Origin: Desulfobulbaceae bacterium BRH_c16a
Lineage (GTDB): Bacteria; Desulfobacterota; Desulfobulbia; Desulfobulbales; Desulfocapsaceae
Length of the DNA: 64,000 nt
NCBI GenBank assembly: GCA_000961725.1
Contig: LADS01000037.1
Location: 154,699 to 218,698, forward strand
Direction of reading: 5' to 3'
Position 1 is the stretch's first letter, and each line of letters starts with the position of its first letter. The notes under the pieces were generated by a model. That model saw only the letters and a program-made list of their open reading frames with translations, did not search any database and was not told the DNA's origin. Of this stretch, positions 1-7,691 are shown piece by piece. The position numbers were made by a program, and so were the translations under genes.

Positions 1-2
1 CG

Positions 3-443
3 GCGATACTCTTCCTGATTATTATAATCGCCTCCTTTGCTCCTTTATTACTGAGCAAAAAATATCTTCTTTACCAGACTATCTATCCCTGTCATCTGGT
101 TATTGCGCAATTTTTCTGGCTGGTTTTTGTCCTTGTTACCGCCGACAGGCTTCTGGCTCGATGGCCGGCCCTGCAACATCCTGGCGGTGGTGCGCTTATT
201 GTCGTATTTGCAATATTTATTCTTGCCGACAACATCGAACACCAGGACAAGCGGAAGGTACCTGTTCTTGCTGCCATGCCGCGATTTCTGGAGAAAGTAA
301 AAGAAGCGGAAAATATGGGCCTAGCCGAAGAAGGCAGAAAGATGATCATTTCCACCAACGGCACAAGCATATTCAAAGCTGCCGCCATTGTCGGGGACCG
401 ATCAAAAAATGCCACGCTCGTTGACCGGATTCATGTGCAGTAG
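3..443 (+). CDS. C-terminal part of a polytopic membrane protein (truncated by window edge)
   Basis: An open frame runs from the window edge to a TAG stop and encodes about 146 residues with no internal start needed. It has three hydrophobic stretches (around residues 2-17, 30-47 and 60-74), followed by a hydrophilic tail of about 70 residues rich in Lys and Glu (motifs DKRKVPVLAAMPRFLEKV and GRKMIISTNG). The gene therefore ends in a cytoplasmic or periplasmic tail after several membrane spans. I do not recognise the family. It converges on the glycosyltransferase gene that follows. Confidence 0.6.
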   Translation, partial: AILFLIIIIASFAPLLLSKKYLLYQTIYPCHLVIAQFFWLVFVLVTADRLLARWPALQHPGGGALIVVFAIFILADNIEHQDKRKVPVLAAMPRFLEKVKEAENMGLAEEGRKMIISTNGTSIFKAAAIVGDRSKNATLVDRIHVQ

Positions 444-488
444 AGACCTCTCCTCTGCCGCAATGGAAAGATATGTGACGGCGCAGCG

Positions 489-2108
489 TCAGCTCTGGAG
501 ATTACACTCGTCCGTGATAATTTCCGATTTCCTGCTGGAAGATTCGACAGCCGAAGCCAGCAGATAATCGAGAGAAGTCGGCGGAGAGACGAAGAGGACG
601 AACTGAAAGCTAAACAGAGACTTTCGCATACGGATCAAACCGCGATGCAGACCGGTAAGAGCGCTGATCAGGCCGCCCGAAGAAAAAATTGCCGAATAGG
701 GAATGGGGAGTCCAACTACTTTTTTTACGGTAAAACCATTCTGGGTTAGCATCTTCTTCACAGAACGGAGAGTGAAAAAGTGAAGAGCGTTCAGATTGAC
801 GATTCCTCTCCGGGTATAGCTGAAACGGCCAAAGAACAGCAGCAGCCTGTTCACCAGAAAGCCTACATTGGCAACAGTGACACAAATTTTTAAATCCGGA
901 GAAAACCGGCTTATTTCTGCAAGTTTTGCAATTACTTCCTCCGGATTCTGAGAGATCCCCGAATCATCGAGCAAAAAGATATAATCGTAGGGGTGTGCTT
1001 CTCCAAGTTCTTCCTTGAAGATGTTTGTGTTTATCGTGTTGATGGTGTAGCCGGCGTCCTGCAGGCGCTCCCTCAAACGCTCCACCCCTCTGCCGACGAA
1101 AAGGATGCGGGAACCGGGAGCTATCTTCTCGGAAAGTAGAGCGTCATAGTACAAACTCTCCGAAAGACTTTCTTCGCTCTGCTCCTCAAGTGGTTTGCAG
1201 TCGAATTTGGGATCATAAAAAATGTGAAAGGGTTGTACCTTGGCTAAAAGAGTTGCCTTGAAAACATCCCAGGCGTATTTCATGCCGTTGACGTGGCATA
1301 TCTCGTCGCCGTAAAAAGTTGGGATGTGCAGCTCCTTGATACGCAGTTTGGCAAAGATCAACTGGATGATTATCTCGGTGTCGAAGTGGAAGTCGTTGCT
1401 GTTTTTTTGAAAGGGGATCTTTCGCAGAGCGTCTATGGCATATAGCCGGTAGCCGCTATGAAATTCGCTCAGCTTCGAGCCGAGCATCCAGTTCTGGAAG
1501 GTGGTGAGTGTCTTGTTACCGGCGTATTTATAAAGCGGCATGCCTCCTTTGAGGGCTGACCGTTTTTCTATCATTCTTGAACCGAAAACCACATCCGCCT
1601 GGCCCGTGGCAAGAACATCGACCAGTTCAGGCAGACATTCCGGGGCGTATTGACCGTCACCATGTACCAGTGCCACCCAGTCGAAGTTCTGCTCCAAAGC
1701 GAAGTGAAAGCCAATTTTCTGGTTGCCGCCGTACCCCTGGTTCACCGGATTGTAGAGCACAGTAAGTTTAAAAGAGATTTTTTTCGCTCTCCCGACCAGC
1801 TCGCTTCTTCGGAAGGTGTCATCCTGGGAGGAATCATCGATGATCAGCACTTCTACTTCATAAAGAGTATGAAGTTGTTCCGGAATGCGCTGGAGGACCG
1901 ATTCGATTGTCTTTTCCGCATTATAGGCCACGATGAAAATGAGCAGTCGGCCACGCTTGCCGGATGCGGCAGTTTGGTCACGGTTGCGGACGGAGTGTTG
2001 TTCCTGCATAACGGTATATAGATGTATTCTGTATATGGAGCCCAAACCCGCCTTATCGGCAAGATCCGGTGAGAAGTCTAGAACAGCCAGAGAGCGGTAA
2101 TATACCAA
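489..2108 (-). CDS. Family 2 glycosyltransferase fused to a SAM-methyltransferase-like domain
   Basis: The N-terminal half (about residues 50-300) is a GT-A family 2 glycosyltransferase of the dolichol-phosphate-mannose-synthase/WcaA type: IFIVAYNAEKTI, an IIDDSSQDDT nucleotide-sugar motif, NQGYGGNQ, and HGDGQYAPECL carrying the DxD-like metal site. The C-terminal half (about 330-500) begins RILFVGRGVERL and ends FTLRSVKKMLTQNGF, the shape of a class I methyltransferase of the Methyltransf_11/23 type, although its glycine-rich motif is not perfect. The likely role is modification of a polyprenyl-linked or cell-surface glycan. The first in-frame start is a TTG at 2108 without a visible ribosome site; an ATG at 2011-2009 lies closer to the conserved domain, so the N-terminus is uncertain. 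It lies 83 bases downstream of the antiporter gene on the same strand. Confidence 0.82.
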   Translation of the reverse strand: MVYYRSLAVLDFSPDLADKAGLGSIYRIHLYTVMQEQHSVRNRDQTAASGKRGRLLIFIVAYNAEKTIESVLQRIPEQLHTLYEVEVLIIDDSSQDDTFRRSELVGRAKKISFKLTVLYNPVNQGYGGNQKIGFHFALEQNFDWVALVHGDGQYAPECLPELVDVLATGQADVVFGSRMIEKRSALKGGMPLYKYAGNKTLTTFQNWMLGSKLSEFHSGYRLYAIDALRKIPFQKNSNDFHFDTEIIIQLIFAKLRIKELHIPTFYGDEICHVNGMKYAWDVFKATLLAKVQPFHIFYDPKFDCKPLEEQSEESLSESLYYDALLSEKIAPGSRILFVGRGVERLRERLQDAGYTINTINTNIFKEELGEAHPYDYIFLLDDSGISQNPEEVIAKLAEISRFSPDLKICVTVANVGFLVNRLLLFFGRFSYTRRGIVNLNALHFFTLRSVKKMLTQNGFTVKKVVGLPIPYSAIFSSGGLISALTGLHRGLIRMRKSLFSFQFVLFVSPPTSLDYLLASAVESSSRKSEIITDECNLQS

Positions 2109-2191
2109 TCATTGAAATGTAATGCACATACAAATAAAGGTAAAAACATCACTCCAATTCATCTGGAGACAATTAAAAATCAACTATGATT

Positions 2192-4186
2192 TCATGCAAA
2201 TATAGGAGTTTTTGAGTCACTGTGTTCCCGACGCTCGGCAAACCGGTGGAAGTGCTCGCGGGCCTCTGCCGAGCCGATAATCGCCACCAGGTCATTCAGT
2301 TGAAAGCGGAAGCCTACTTCCGGATTCGGCACCAGCTGCCCGTCGCGGATTATGCCTACGACCGACGCACCGGTCGCCTTGCGTATCTCCGCTTCACCGA
2401 TACTTCGGCCAAGCAGCTTGTTTTTTACCTCCAGCCGTACCCACTGCAGATCGAAACACTGTTCCGCTGCGCGCATCTGGCCAAGAGTCCTGTATTCTTC
2501 ACTTTCCGCCAAACCTGGCGCCAGAAGGTGCTGGCGCATGGCTTCCGTTTGCCGTTGAATTTCAGGAGCAGGGATGCGGAGATGGAGCAGGGCCTGCCTG
2601 GTAATCTCGAGACTCGCCTCAAACTCCGGATAGACCAGATCGGTGACGCCGAGTTCCTTGAAAATCACAAAAAAGGCTGGGTCGGCAATCCGTGAAACAA
2701 CCCTGATCCCCTTATTCACCTTGCAGGCATGTTCAATGATCGCCCGAGCTACAACGATGCCGGGCGTTGTAACTATCAGCAGTGAAGCGTCGCCCATCGA
2801 CAGGGCCTCCTGCACTACCTCATGGCTGCCGTCGCCATACACCACAGGATAGCCGGCCGCTCTCGCCTGATCGACGCGGTGCTGATCAAGCTCCACCAGG
2901 ACAAATGAGGTGGAAAGTCTTGCAAGAACCGAGGCGACCTGCATTCCGACCCGACCTCCACCGACAATCACCACATGGTCCCGCAGCCCCTCGTCGGGGA
3001 AATTGATAAGCTCCAGGGTTTCCCCGCGAAACCACTTCTTTTTCCACGCATAGACACGGGCGGTCTGGCCCGATAACAACGGAGTCATGACCATTGTCAC
3101 CACAGCTACCGTTAAAAGGAGGCTGAACAGTTCATGGTCGATGGAGCCGGTGCTTACCCCTACTCTTGCGAGCACAAAAGAAAATTCGCCAATCTGAAAT
3201 AATCCGAGCGCCACCGCCAGGGGAATGACATTCCGGTAGCGGAAAACCCAGGCAAGCACGCCGAAAATGAGTCCTTTCCCGAGGCATACCAGCACCACCA
3301 GGGCCAGTACCTGTCCCAGATGGTCGAGCAGAAACATGGGGTCGAGCAGCATGCCGACCGAGGCAAAGAACAGCAGGCCGAAAAGGTCGCGCAGGGGGAT
3401 GATGTCGCTAAGAGCCTGGTGACCGTAATCGGACTCACTGAGAACCATGCCGGCGACAAAGGCCCCTAAAGCAAAACTGAGCCCTACCAGATATGTAGCA
3501 TAGCCTACTCCGAGACCGATCGCGGTAATGGCAAGCAGAAACAGTTCCCGGGAACCCAGCTTGGCAATATGCCGCAACAGGATCGGCAGCAGTTTGGTGC
3601 CCAGCAAGAGCATGGTCGCCAGAAACAGTACCGCCTTGATGCCGGCAATTCCCAGAGTGCCAAGACCTGCCGCCGGATCGTTCATTTGCGGCAGAATAAT
3701 CATCAGGGGCACAACTGCCAGATCCTGGACAATGAGCATGCCGATCATCACCTTGCTCGACAAGGTGCCGAGCCAGCCCTGGTTCATCAGGGTTTTAAGG
3801 ATCACCATGGTCGAAGAAAGACTGATCAAACCACCGAACCACAGGGAGGGCAACCAGCTCCACCCCATAAGCCGGCCTATGCCGAATCCCAGGGCGATGG
3901 TGAGAATGATCTGGATCGGTGTGCCGATCAGGGCGATATATCTGACTGGCTTCAGATCCTTGAGGGAAAATTCCAGGCCGAGGGCAAAGAGGAGAAGCGC
4001 CACCCCGATTTCGGCCAGCAGTTCGATATCATGGCTTTCCACTATGGTCAAGCCACCGGTGTACGGCCCCAGAATGACGCCGGCCAGCAGATAACCCAGG
4101 ATAAGGGGTTGGCGCAAACGCTGCATCAACAGACCACAGAAGAAGGCGGTAACTATGAGAACAATAATGTCGGCGGCGATTCCCAT
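2192..4186 (-). CDS. CPA2-family cation/proton antiporter with RCK domains (KefB/KefC-like)
   Basis: This 664-residue protein has an N-terminal membrane domain of about 12-13 helices (residues 1-385) of the Na+/H+ exchanger type: [18 protein letters not shown] at the start and [20 protein letters not shown] in the middle. A TrkA-N/RCK domain follows, with the Rossmann motif [15 protein letters not shown] near 402 and the acidic strand end VLVELDQ. A TrkA-C domain lies near 575-650 ([22 protein letters not shown]). This is the architecture of glutathione-gated or NAD-gated K+/H+ efflux systems. No KefF/KefG partner is adjacent. The ATG at 4186 has only a weak purine-rich ribosome site. Confidence 0.9.
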   Translation of the reverse strand: MGIAADIIVLIVTAFFCGLLMQRLRQPLILGYLLAGVILGPYTGGLTIVESHDIELLAEIGVALLLFALGLEFSLKDLKPVRYIALIGTPIQIILTIALGFGIGRLMGWSWLPSLWFGGLISLSSTMVILKTLMNQGWLGTLSSKVMIGMLIVQDLAVVPLMIILPQMNDPAAGLGTLGIAGIKAVLFLATMLLLGTKLLPILLRHIAKLGSRELFLLAITAIGLGVGYATYLVGLSFALGAFVAGMVLSESDYGHQALSDIIPLRDLFGLLFFASVGMLLDPMFLLDHLGQVLALVVLVCLGKGLIFGVLAWVFRYRNVIPLAVALGLFQIGEFSFVLARVGVSTGSIDHELFSLLLTVAVVTMVMTPLLSGQTARVYAWKKKWFRGETLELINFPDEGLRDHVVIVGGGRVGMQVASVLARLSTSFVLVELDQHRVDQARAAGYPVVYGDGSHEVVQEALSMGDASLLIVTTPGIVVARAIIEHACKVNKGIRVVSRIADPAFFVIFKELGVTDLVYPEFEASLEITRQALLHLRIPAPEIQRQTEAMRQHLLAPGLAESEEYRTLGQMRAAEQCFDLQWVRLEVKNKLLGRSIGEAEIRKATGASVVGIIRDGQLVPNPEVGFRFQLNDLVAIIGSAEAREHFHRFAERREHSDSKTPIFA

Positions 4187-4489
4187 TTTTTCTTATCTTG
4201 AAATGAAGAGTATTAACGTTTTGTTTGCAGAACAATCTGACCAGCTGCTTACAGAGTTCAAAGAACGGGATTTTACCATACTCTGGATGCTTTGCTTAAC
4301 AACAAAAACCGTTCCGGAGGTCAATTTTTTAAAGAGAGGGCCTGGCGTTCTTTTCTCATTTTTTCAGATTATCTTTTCCGGCTGCCATGCCCAGCCCCTT
4401 GTCAAAGAGACACATGTGAGTTAGGTTTTTTCTTGCTTTCCGCATCTTGAAACGAGGTTTCTGCTCAGGGACAAAGGAGGTACCTGACC
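4187..4489. other. Intergenic region, no gene seen
   Basis: This 303-base spacer separates the divergent antiporter and DUF1540 genes. It must hold the promoters of both, but I see no convincing -35/-10 pair or hairpin. The only clear element is the strong AAAGGAGGT ribosome site just before the DUF1540 start. Confidence 0.5.
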
Positions 4490-4780
4490 ATGATGGAAAT
4501 GCCCAAAGTAACTGCTTGCGAAGTTTCACAATGCGCATACAACGCTAACAAGGCCTGTCACGCAATGGCAATCACAATAGGAGATATCTCCAACCGGCCG
4601 AAATGCGATACGTTTTTTCAAACCTCCATCCACGGCGGTGTCAAGGAAACCACCGCCGGTGTCGGCGCCTGTAAGATTTCGGAATGCAACTACAATGAAG
4701 AATTAGAGTGCTCCGCAGCAAATATCAAAGTCGGCATGAAGAGCGGAACTGCTGAGTGCCTGACGTTTACTAAGCGTTAA
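4490..4780 (+). CDS. DUF1540-type small cysteine protein (two repeats)
   Basis: This 96-residue protein contains two copies of one motif: C-E-V-S-x-C-x-Y-N then C-H-A at residues 10-25, and C-K-I-S-E-C-N-Y-N then C-S-A at about 62-78. Each is followed by a further Cys (C39 region and C90 region), giving two C-x4-C...C...C units. This is the DUF1540 signature, a presumed small metal-binding domain of unknown function common in clostridia and Desulfobacterota. A strong AAAGGAGGT ribosome site lies 10 bases before the first of two tandem ATGs. It sits just upstream of a small membrane protein on the same strand. Confidence 0.85.
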   Translation: MMEMPKVTACEVSQCAYNANKACHAMAITIGDISNRPKCDTFFQTSIHGGVKETTAGVGACKISECNYNEELECSAANIKVGMKSGTAECLTFTKR

Positions 4781-4893
4781 CCAAATTCTCATCCCAAGGA
4801 GCAGAAACCTCTCAAGTTGCCAGAAGTTCAAGATAGAGGGTGATTGTATCCGTAGACACAGTATGTTCACATCCCAATAACAGGAGTTTTTCA

Positions 4894-5151
4894 ATGGCAG
4901 ATCAAAAAGCCGGAACCGCAGCCACCATTGCCATCATCGCCGCAATAGGCAGTGTTATTCTCACCTTAACCGGCAGCCCGGTATGGGGTCTTATCATAGC
5001 CGTACTGGCCATCGTCTCAGGCATCTTCGGAGTGCTGATGTCCGCTTCACCCAAGATTGGCGGTGGTCTGATCAGTACCCTGGCCATCATTTTTGGTGTA
5101 TTGGATGTCGGTCTCGCGGTCCTGGGGTTAATCGGAATTCTGATTTTTTGA
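4894..5151 (+). CDS. Small hydrophobic membrane protein, 85 residues
   Basis: The ATG at 4894 has a CAGGAG ribosome site 7 bases upstream. The protein (start MADQKAGTAATIAIIAAIGS) is almost entirely hydrophobic, with three predicted membrane helices at about 8-28, 31-50 and 57-84 separated by short Gly/Ser/Pro turns. There are no charged catalytic residues and I recognise no family beyond a generic small integral membrane protein. A longer in-frame start exists at 4840 but lacks a ribosome site. It follows the DUF1540 gene by 113 bases and may be co-expressed with it. Confidence 0.7.
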   Translation: MADQKAGTAATIAIIAAIGSVILTLTGSPVWGLIIAVLAIVSGIFGVLMSASPKIGGGLISTLAIIFGVLDVGLAVLGLIGILIF

Positions 5152-5220
5152 TTCCGATACCTGCGTAAATTCAATAAAGACCGTGTTGCTGGAGAAATCC
5201 GGTATATCCCGACGGGATTT

Positions 5221-6171
5221 TTACCCGGAAAGGGGTGACAAAGAAAGTGATAACGCCGCCACTTTGCAGAATGACACGCACAGGCCGCAACCGCTGCAGC
5301 GTGTGCTGATAAACAATAATTTTTTTTCGGCACCGGAACCGTGAATCCGGAGTGCCCCCGTCGGACAGATTCCGGTACAGAGGGGACAACCGGTGCAGGA
5401 TGGGCTTGTGGAGAGTTGATGGGTGCAGAGGGTCAGGAGGTGCGCCTGGCTCTCGACATCGGCAGATGCAATGGCTTTTTCGATGATTTTAACTTTGACC
5501 GGAATCCTCCGGCCGGATGTTTTCGGCTGAGGTGTGGCGCGGAACTCCAGGCGGTCACGGGCAAAGGTCGCCAGGCTGGAACGCAATCCAGCCAGAAAAG
5601 ATCTTCTGTCGGCCGTATCTTCCCCTCTTTCCAACTCCATGTCTTCGGAGACCGAAAATCCGGCAGTTAAAAATTCCGCAGCGACGCCCTGCACCCGTCT
5701 CAAGGTTTGCAAAAACCGGGCGGCTGCCTCCTTGTTTTCACACTCTGAGCAACCGTAAAGATTGAAAGCTATCGACGAACATTTGCTCATGCCAAGCGCT
5801 AAAAGGGATTCCTCGGCAAAAATAGCCAGGCATGGGACGGCAATTTCTTCAACCGACAGCTGTTTTTTCCTTATACAGGAGATCACCAGCCTTTTGCCGG
5901 CGGATTCCTGGGATGTCCGCAGGACCTCCTCCAGATCACATTGCGTAACCAGGGCCTCGCTCGGACAAACCGCCCCGCAGGCCATGCAACCGGTACATTT
6001 CTTCAGGTCCAGTTGAAGCTGCCGATCTACAAAAGAAAGCGCGCCGGATGCGCAGACATCCAGGCACAACTGACAGTTACAGGTATTCAGGCGACGGCGC
6101 AAACATCTTTCCTGCATCAATTCAACCGCCGGCGGCGATTCTATTCGGAGGGGATTCAGGAAAGACAGCAT
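5221..6171 (-). CDS. Multi-cluster [4Fe-4S] ferredoxin-like protein, last gene of the molybdoenzyme operon
   Basis: This 316-residue protein has two pairs of ferredoxin-type cysteine motifs, one near the N-terminus (CNCQLCLDVC then CTGCMACGAVCP) and one near the C-terminus (CTGCPLCTGICP then CSGCGLCVSFC). They are separated by about 170 residues that contain extra cysteines (ISCIRKK, YGCSEC). It probably binds up to four [4Fe-4S] clusters and acts as a cytoplasmic electron carrier or maturation factor for the reductase encoded upstream; no export signal is present. The ATG directly follows the TAG stop of the TorD-like gene (TAGATG), implying translational coupling. It is not a standard HybA/DmsB subunit, and its exact role is unknown. 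Confidence 0.8.
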   Translation of the reverse strand: MLSFLNPLRIESPPAVELMQERCLRRRLNTCNCQLCLDVCASGALSFVDRQLQLDLKKCTGCMACGAVCPSEALVTQCDLEEVLRTSQESAGKRLVISCIRKKQLSVEEIAVPCLAIFAEESLLALGMSKCSSIAFNLYGCSECENKEAAARFLQTLRRVQGVAAEFLTAGFSVSEDMELERGEDTADRRSFLAGLRSSLATFARDRLEFRATPQPKTSGRRIPVKVKIIEKAIASADVESQAHLLTLCTHQLSTSPSCTGCPLCTGICPTGALRIHGSGAEKKLLFISTRCSGCGLCVSFCKVAALSLSLSPLSG

Positions 6172-6828
6172 CTACGTGGTGATTTCGGCCAGAGGGATTT
6201 CGGCACCGGCTGAAAACAGCTGGTCGCAGCCGACCATGAATTCGCCGAGACAGTCGGACAGAGACCGGTAGAAAGAATTTGCAGTGCCGGAACGAATCGA
6301 GCGACAGAATTCAAAAATCCATGGCTTCAGATACGTGGAAAAAAACCGGATCTGCCTTTGTCGATATTCTGCCGCCTCATCCGCCTGTCCATCTTCCATG
6401 GCCGATGCTTCCCGGCTGGCCAGATAATACATGAACTCAAGCTCTATCAAGACATGATCGGCGGGCTCCCCGACATCAACCGCCAATCCGGCATCCTGAT
6501 AGAAGCGCAGGACGCCCAAGGTTGAATCACCCATGACACGGCGACCTTTGTCCATATAAACGGAGCCATAAGGAGCGGCGAGCAATTCGAACGGCCCGAT
6601 AAAAAGGGCGGCATAATCGACAGTCAGCCGATCCTGCTCGATATCCTGCAGGGCAAGCTGCATGTTGGACGCTGCCTTGGCTGATTCCGGGGCAAGCTCA
6701 CGCAACACTGTCTCGAGGTTTTCGCAGACCCTTTCCTCGATCAGGAGATTTTTATCGGGTTCATACAAACAGGCTGCCAACAATTTAAAACAGTCACTGC
6801 GAAGATTCGGCTCGATACGGCTGTTCAT
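6172..6828 (-). CDS. TorD/DmsD-family molybdoenzyme chaperone
   Basis: This all-alpha protein of about 218 residues has the TorD family landmarks: an N-terminal LRSDCFKLLAACLYEPD, then YAALFIGPFELLAAPYGSVYMD, and EPADHVLIELEFMYYLA, which corresponds to the E-P-x-D-H motif. Such chaperones bind the Tat signal peptide and apo-form of molybdopterin reductases and proof-read cofactor insertion before export. The ATG at 6828 is chosen because AGGTGGGAT precedes it; the longer frame to 6879 has no ribosome site and would run into the hairpin upstream. It lies between the FeS subunit and the ferredoxin-like gene in one operon with the catalytic subunit. Confidence 0.88.
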   Translation of the reverse strand: MNSRIEPNLRSDCFKLLAACLYEPDKNLLIEERVCENLETVLRELAPESAKAASNMQLALQDIEQDRLTVDYAALFIGPFELLAAPYGSVYMDKGRRVMGDSTLGVLRFYQDAGLAVDVGEPADHVLIELEFMYYLASREASAMEDGQADEAAEYRQRQIRFFSTYLKPWIFEFCRSIRSGTANSFYRSLSDCLGEFMVGCDQLFSAGAEIPLAEITT

Positions 6829-6852
6829 TCTTATCCCACCTTCTGGTGTTAT

Positions 6853-6889
6853 GGAGCGCGCCATGCCGGCTATCGGCATGGCGCGCTCC
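6853..6889 (-). repeat. 16-bp perfect hairpin between FeS subunit and chaperone genes
   Basis: The arms 6853-6868 and 6874-6889 are perfectly complementary, very GC-rich, and enclose a 5-base loop. No T-run follows in the direction of the operon, so it is more likely an mRNA-stabilising, processing or partial-attenuation element than a full terminator. It would allow lower expression of the downstream chaperone and ferredoxin genes than of the two enzyme subunits. Confidence 0.75.
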
Positions 6890-6906
6890 CGGTTTCGACA
6901 AAGTCC

Positions 6907-7671
6907 CTATCTCGAGGCGTATTCGCGGATGTAGTACACGTTCGGCTTGGTCCCTGCCTCAGGCTGCAGGACAAAATGCTTATGCATCTTCAACAGCTTC
7001 GCCACTTCGCTGCCGGGATCGTTGATGTCACCGACAATTCTCGCGCCGGAAGGGCAGGAGATCACGCAGTAGGGTAGCTCGCCGTTCTTCATACGATGAT
7101 CGCAGAAGATACATTTTTCCACAATATTATCCCGCCGCACCGCCTCATAGTCGGGATGGAGGTATGCTGTTTTATGGGGAGTGACAGCGCCGGTTTTCGC
7201 CGCCATTTCCGATCCTGAAGAGGTCATTCCTTTTATCAGTTCGGTCTTGTCGGTATAGAACGGCTGCGTAGGAGCCCCCTCCTCGTTATAGCTGATAACG
7301 CTGTATTCGCCCGATGCACCGTCCCGGCTTACCTCACTCATACTGTATGGGCAGGCATCCTGGCAGGCGCGGCAGCCGATGCACCGCTCGTCATTGTGCA
7401 TGGTGATGCCGTCCGGCGTCTTGTACATTGCCTTAGGCTCGACCGGACAGGCCTCGACACAGGGCGCATCGCTGCAGTGGTTGCAAAGCACCGGCAGGGT
7501 ACGGTATGTGGTATTCGGAAATTTTCCTTTGGTTTCGTGAATATAATCCGCCCAGTTATGGGTCTGGCCGCTCTGCCTCAGGGCAGTGTTGTTTTCGGTC
7601 TTGCAGGCCAGGGCGCAACTGCCGCACCCCACACATTTCCGCAGATCTATCACCATCGCGTATTGCGTCAT
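6907..7671 (-). CDS. Four-cluster [4Fe-4S] electron-transfer subunit of the molybdopterin oxidoreductase (ArrB/DmsB/PsrB type)
   Basis: This 254-residue protein carries four ferredoxin cysteine motifs in the DmsB order: CVGCGSCALACK, CNHCSDAPCVEACP, CIGCRACQDACP and CIFCDHRMKNGELPYCVISCP. It should carry four [4Fe-4S] clusters that pass electrons to the catalytic subunit. There is no signal peptide, so it is probably co-exported with the Tat subunit. Its C-terminus (LQPEAGTKPNVYYIREY) resembles what I recall of ArrB-type subunits. It starts 20 bases after the catalytic gene with a GAGGAG ribosome site. No NrfD/PsrC membrane anchor gene is present in the operon, so the quinol-side partner is not encoded here. 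Confidence 0.88.
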   Translation of the reverse strand: MTQYAMVIDLRKCVGCGSCALACKTENNTALRQSGQTHNWADYIHETKGKFPNTTYRTLPVLCNHCSDAPCVEACPVEPKAMYKTPDGITMHNDERCIGCRACQDACPYSMSEVSRDGASGEYSVISYNEEGAPTQPFYTDKTELIKGMTSSGSEMAAKTGAVTPHKTAYLHPDYEAVRRDNIVEKCIFCDHRMKNGELPYCVISCPSGARIVGDINDPGSEVAKLLKMHKHFVLQPEAGTKPNVYYIREYASR

Positions 7672-7691
7672 GATTCAGTTCTCCTCTCGCC

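Noticed and set aside
2222..2695. Plus-strand ORFs inside the antiporter gene
   Set aside because: They are antisense to a well-supported gene and have no ribosome site or family features; the same holds for other long antisense frames such as 8154-9077 and 29239-30393.
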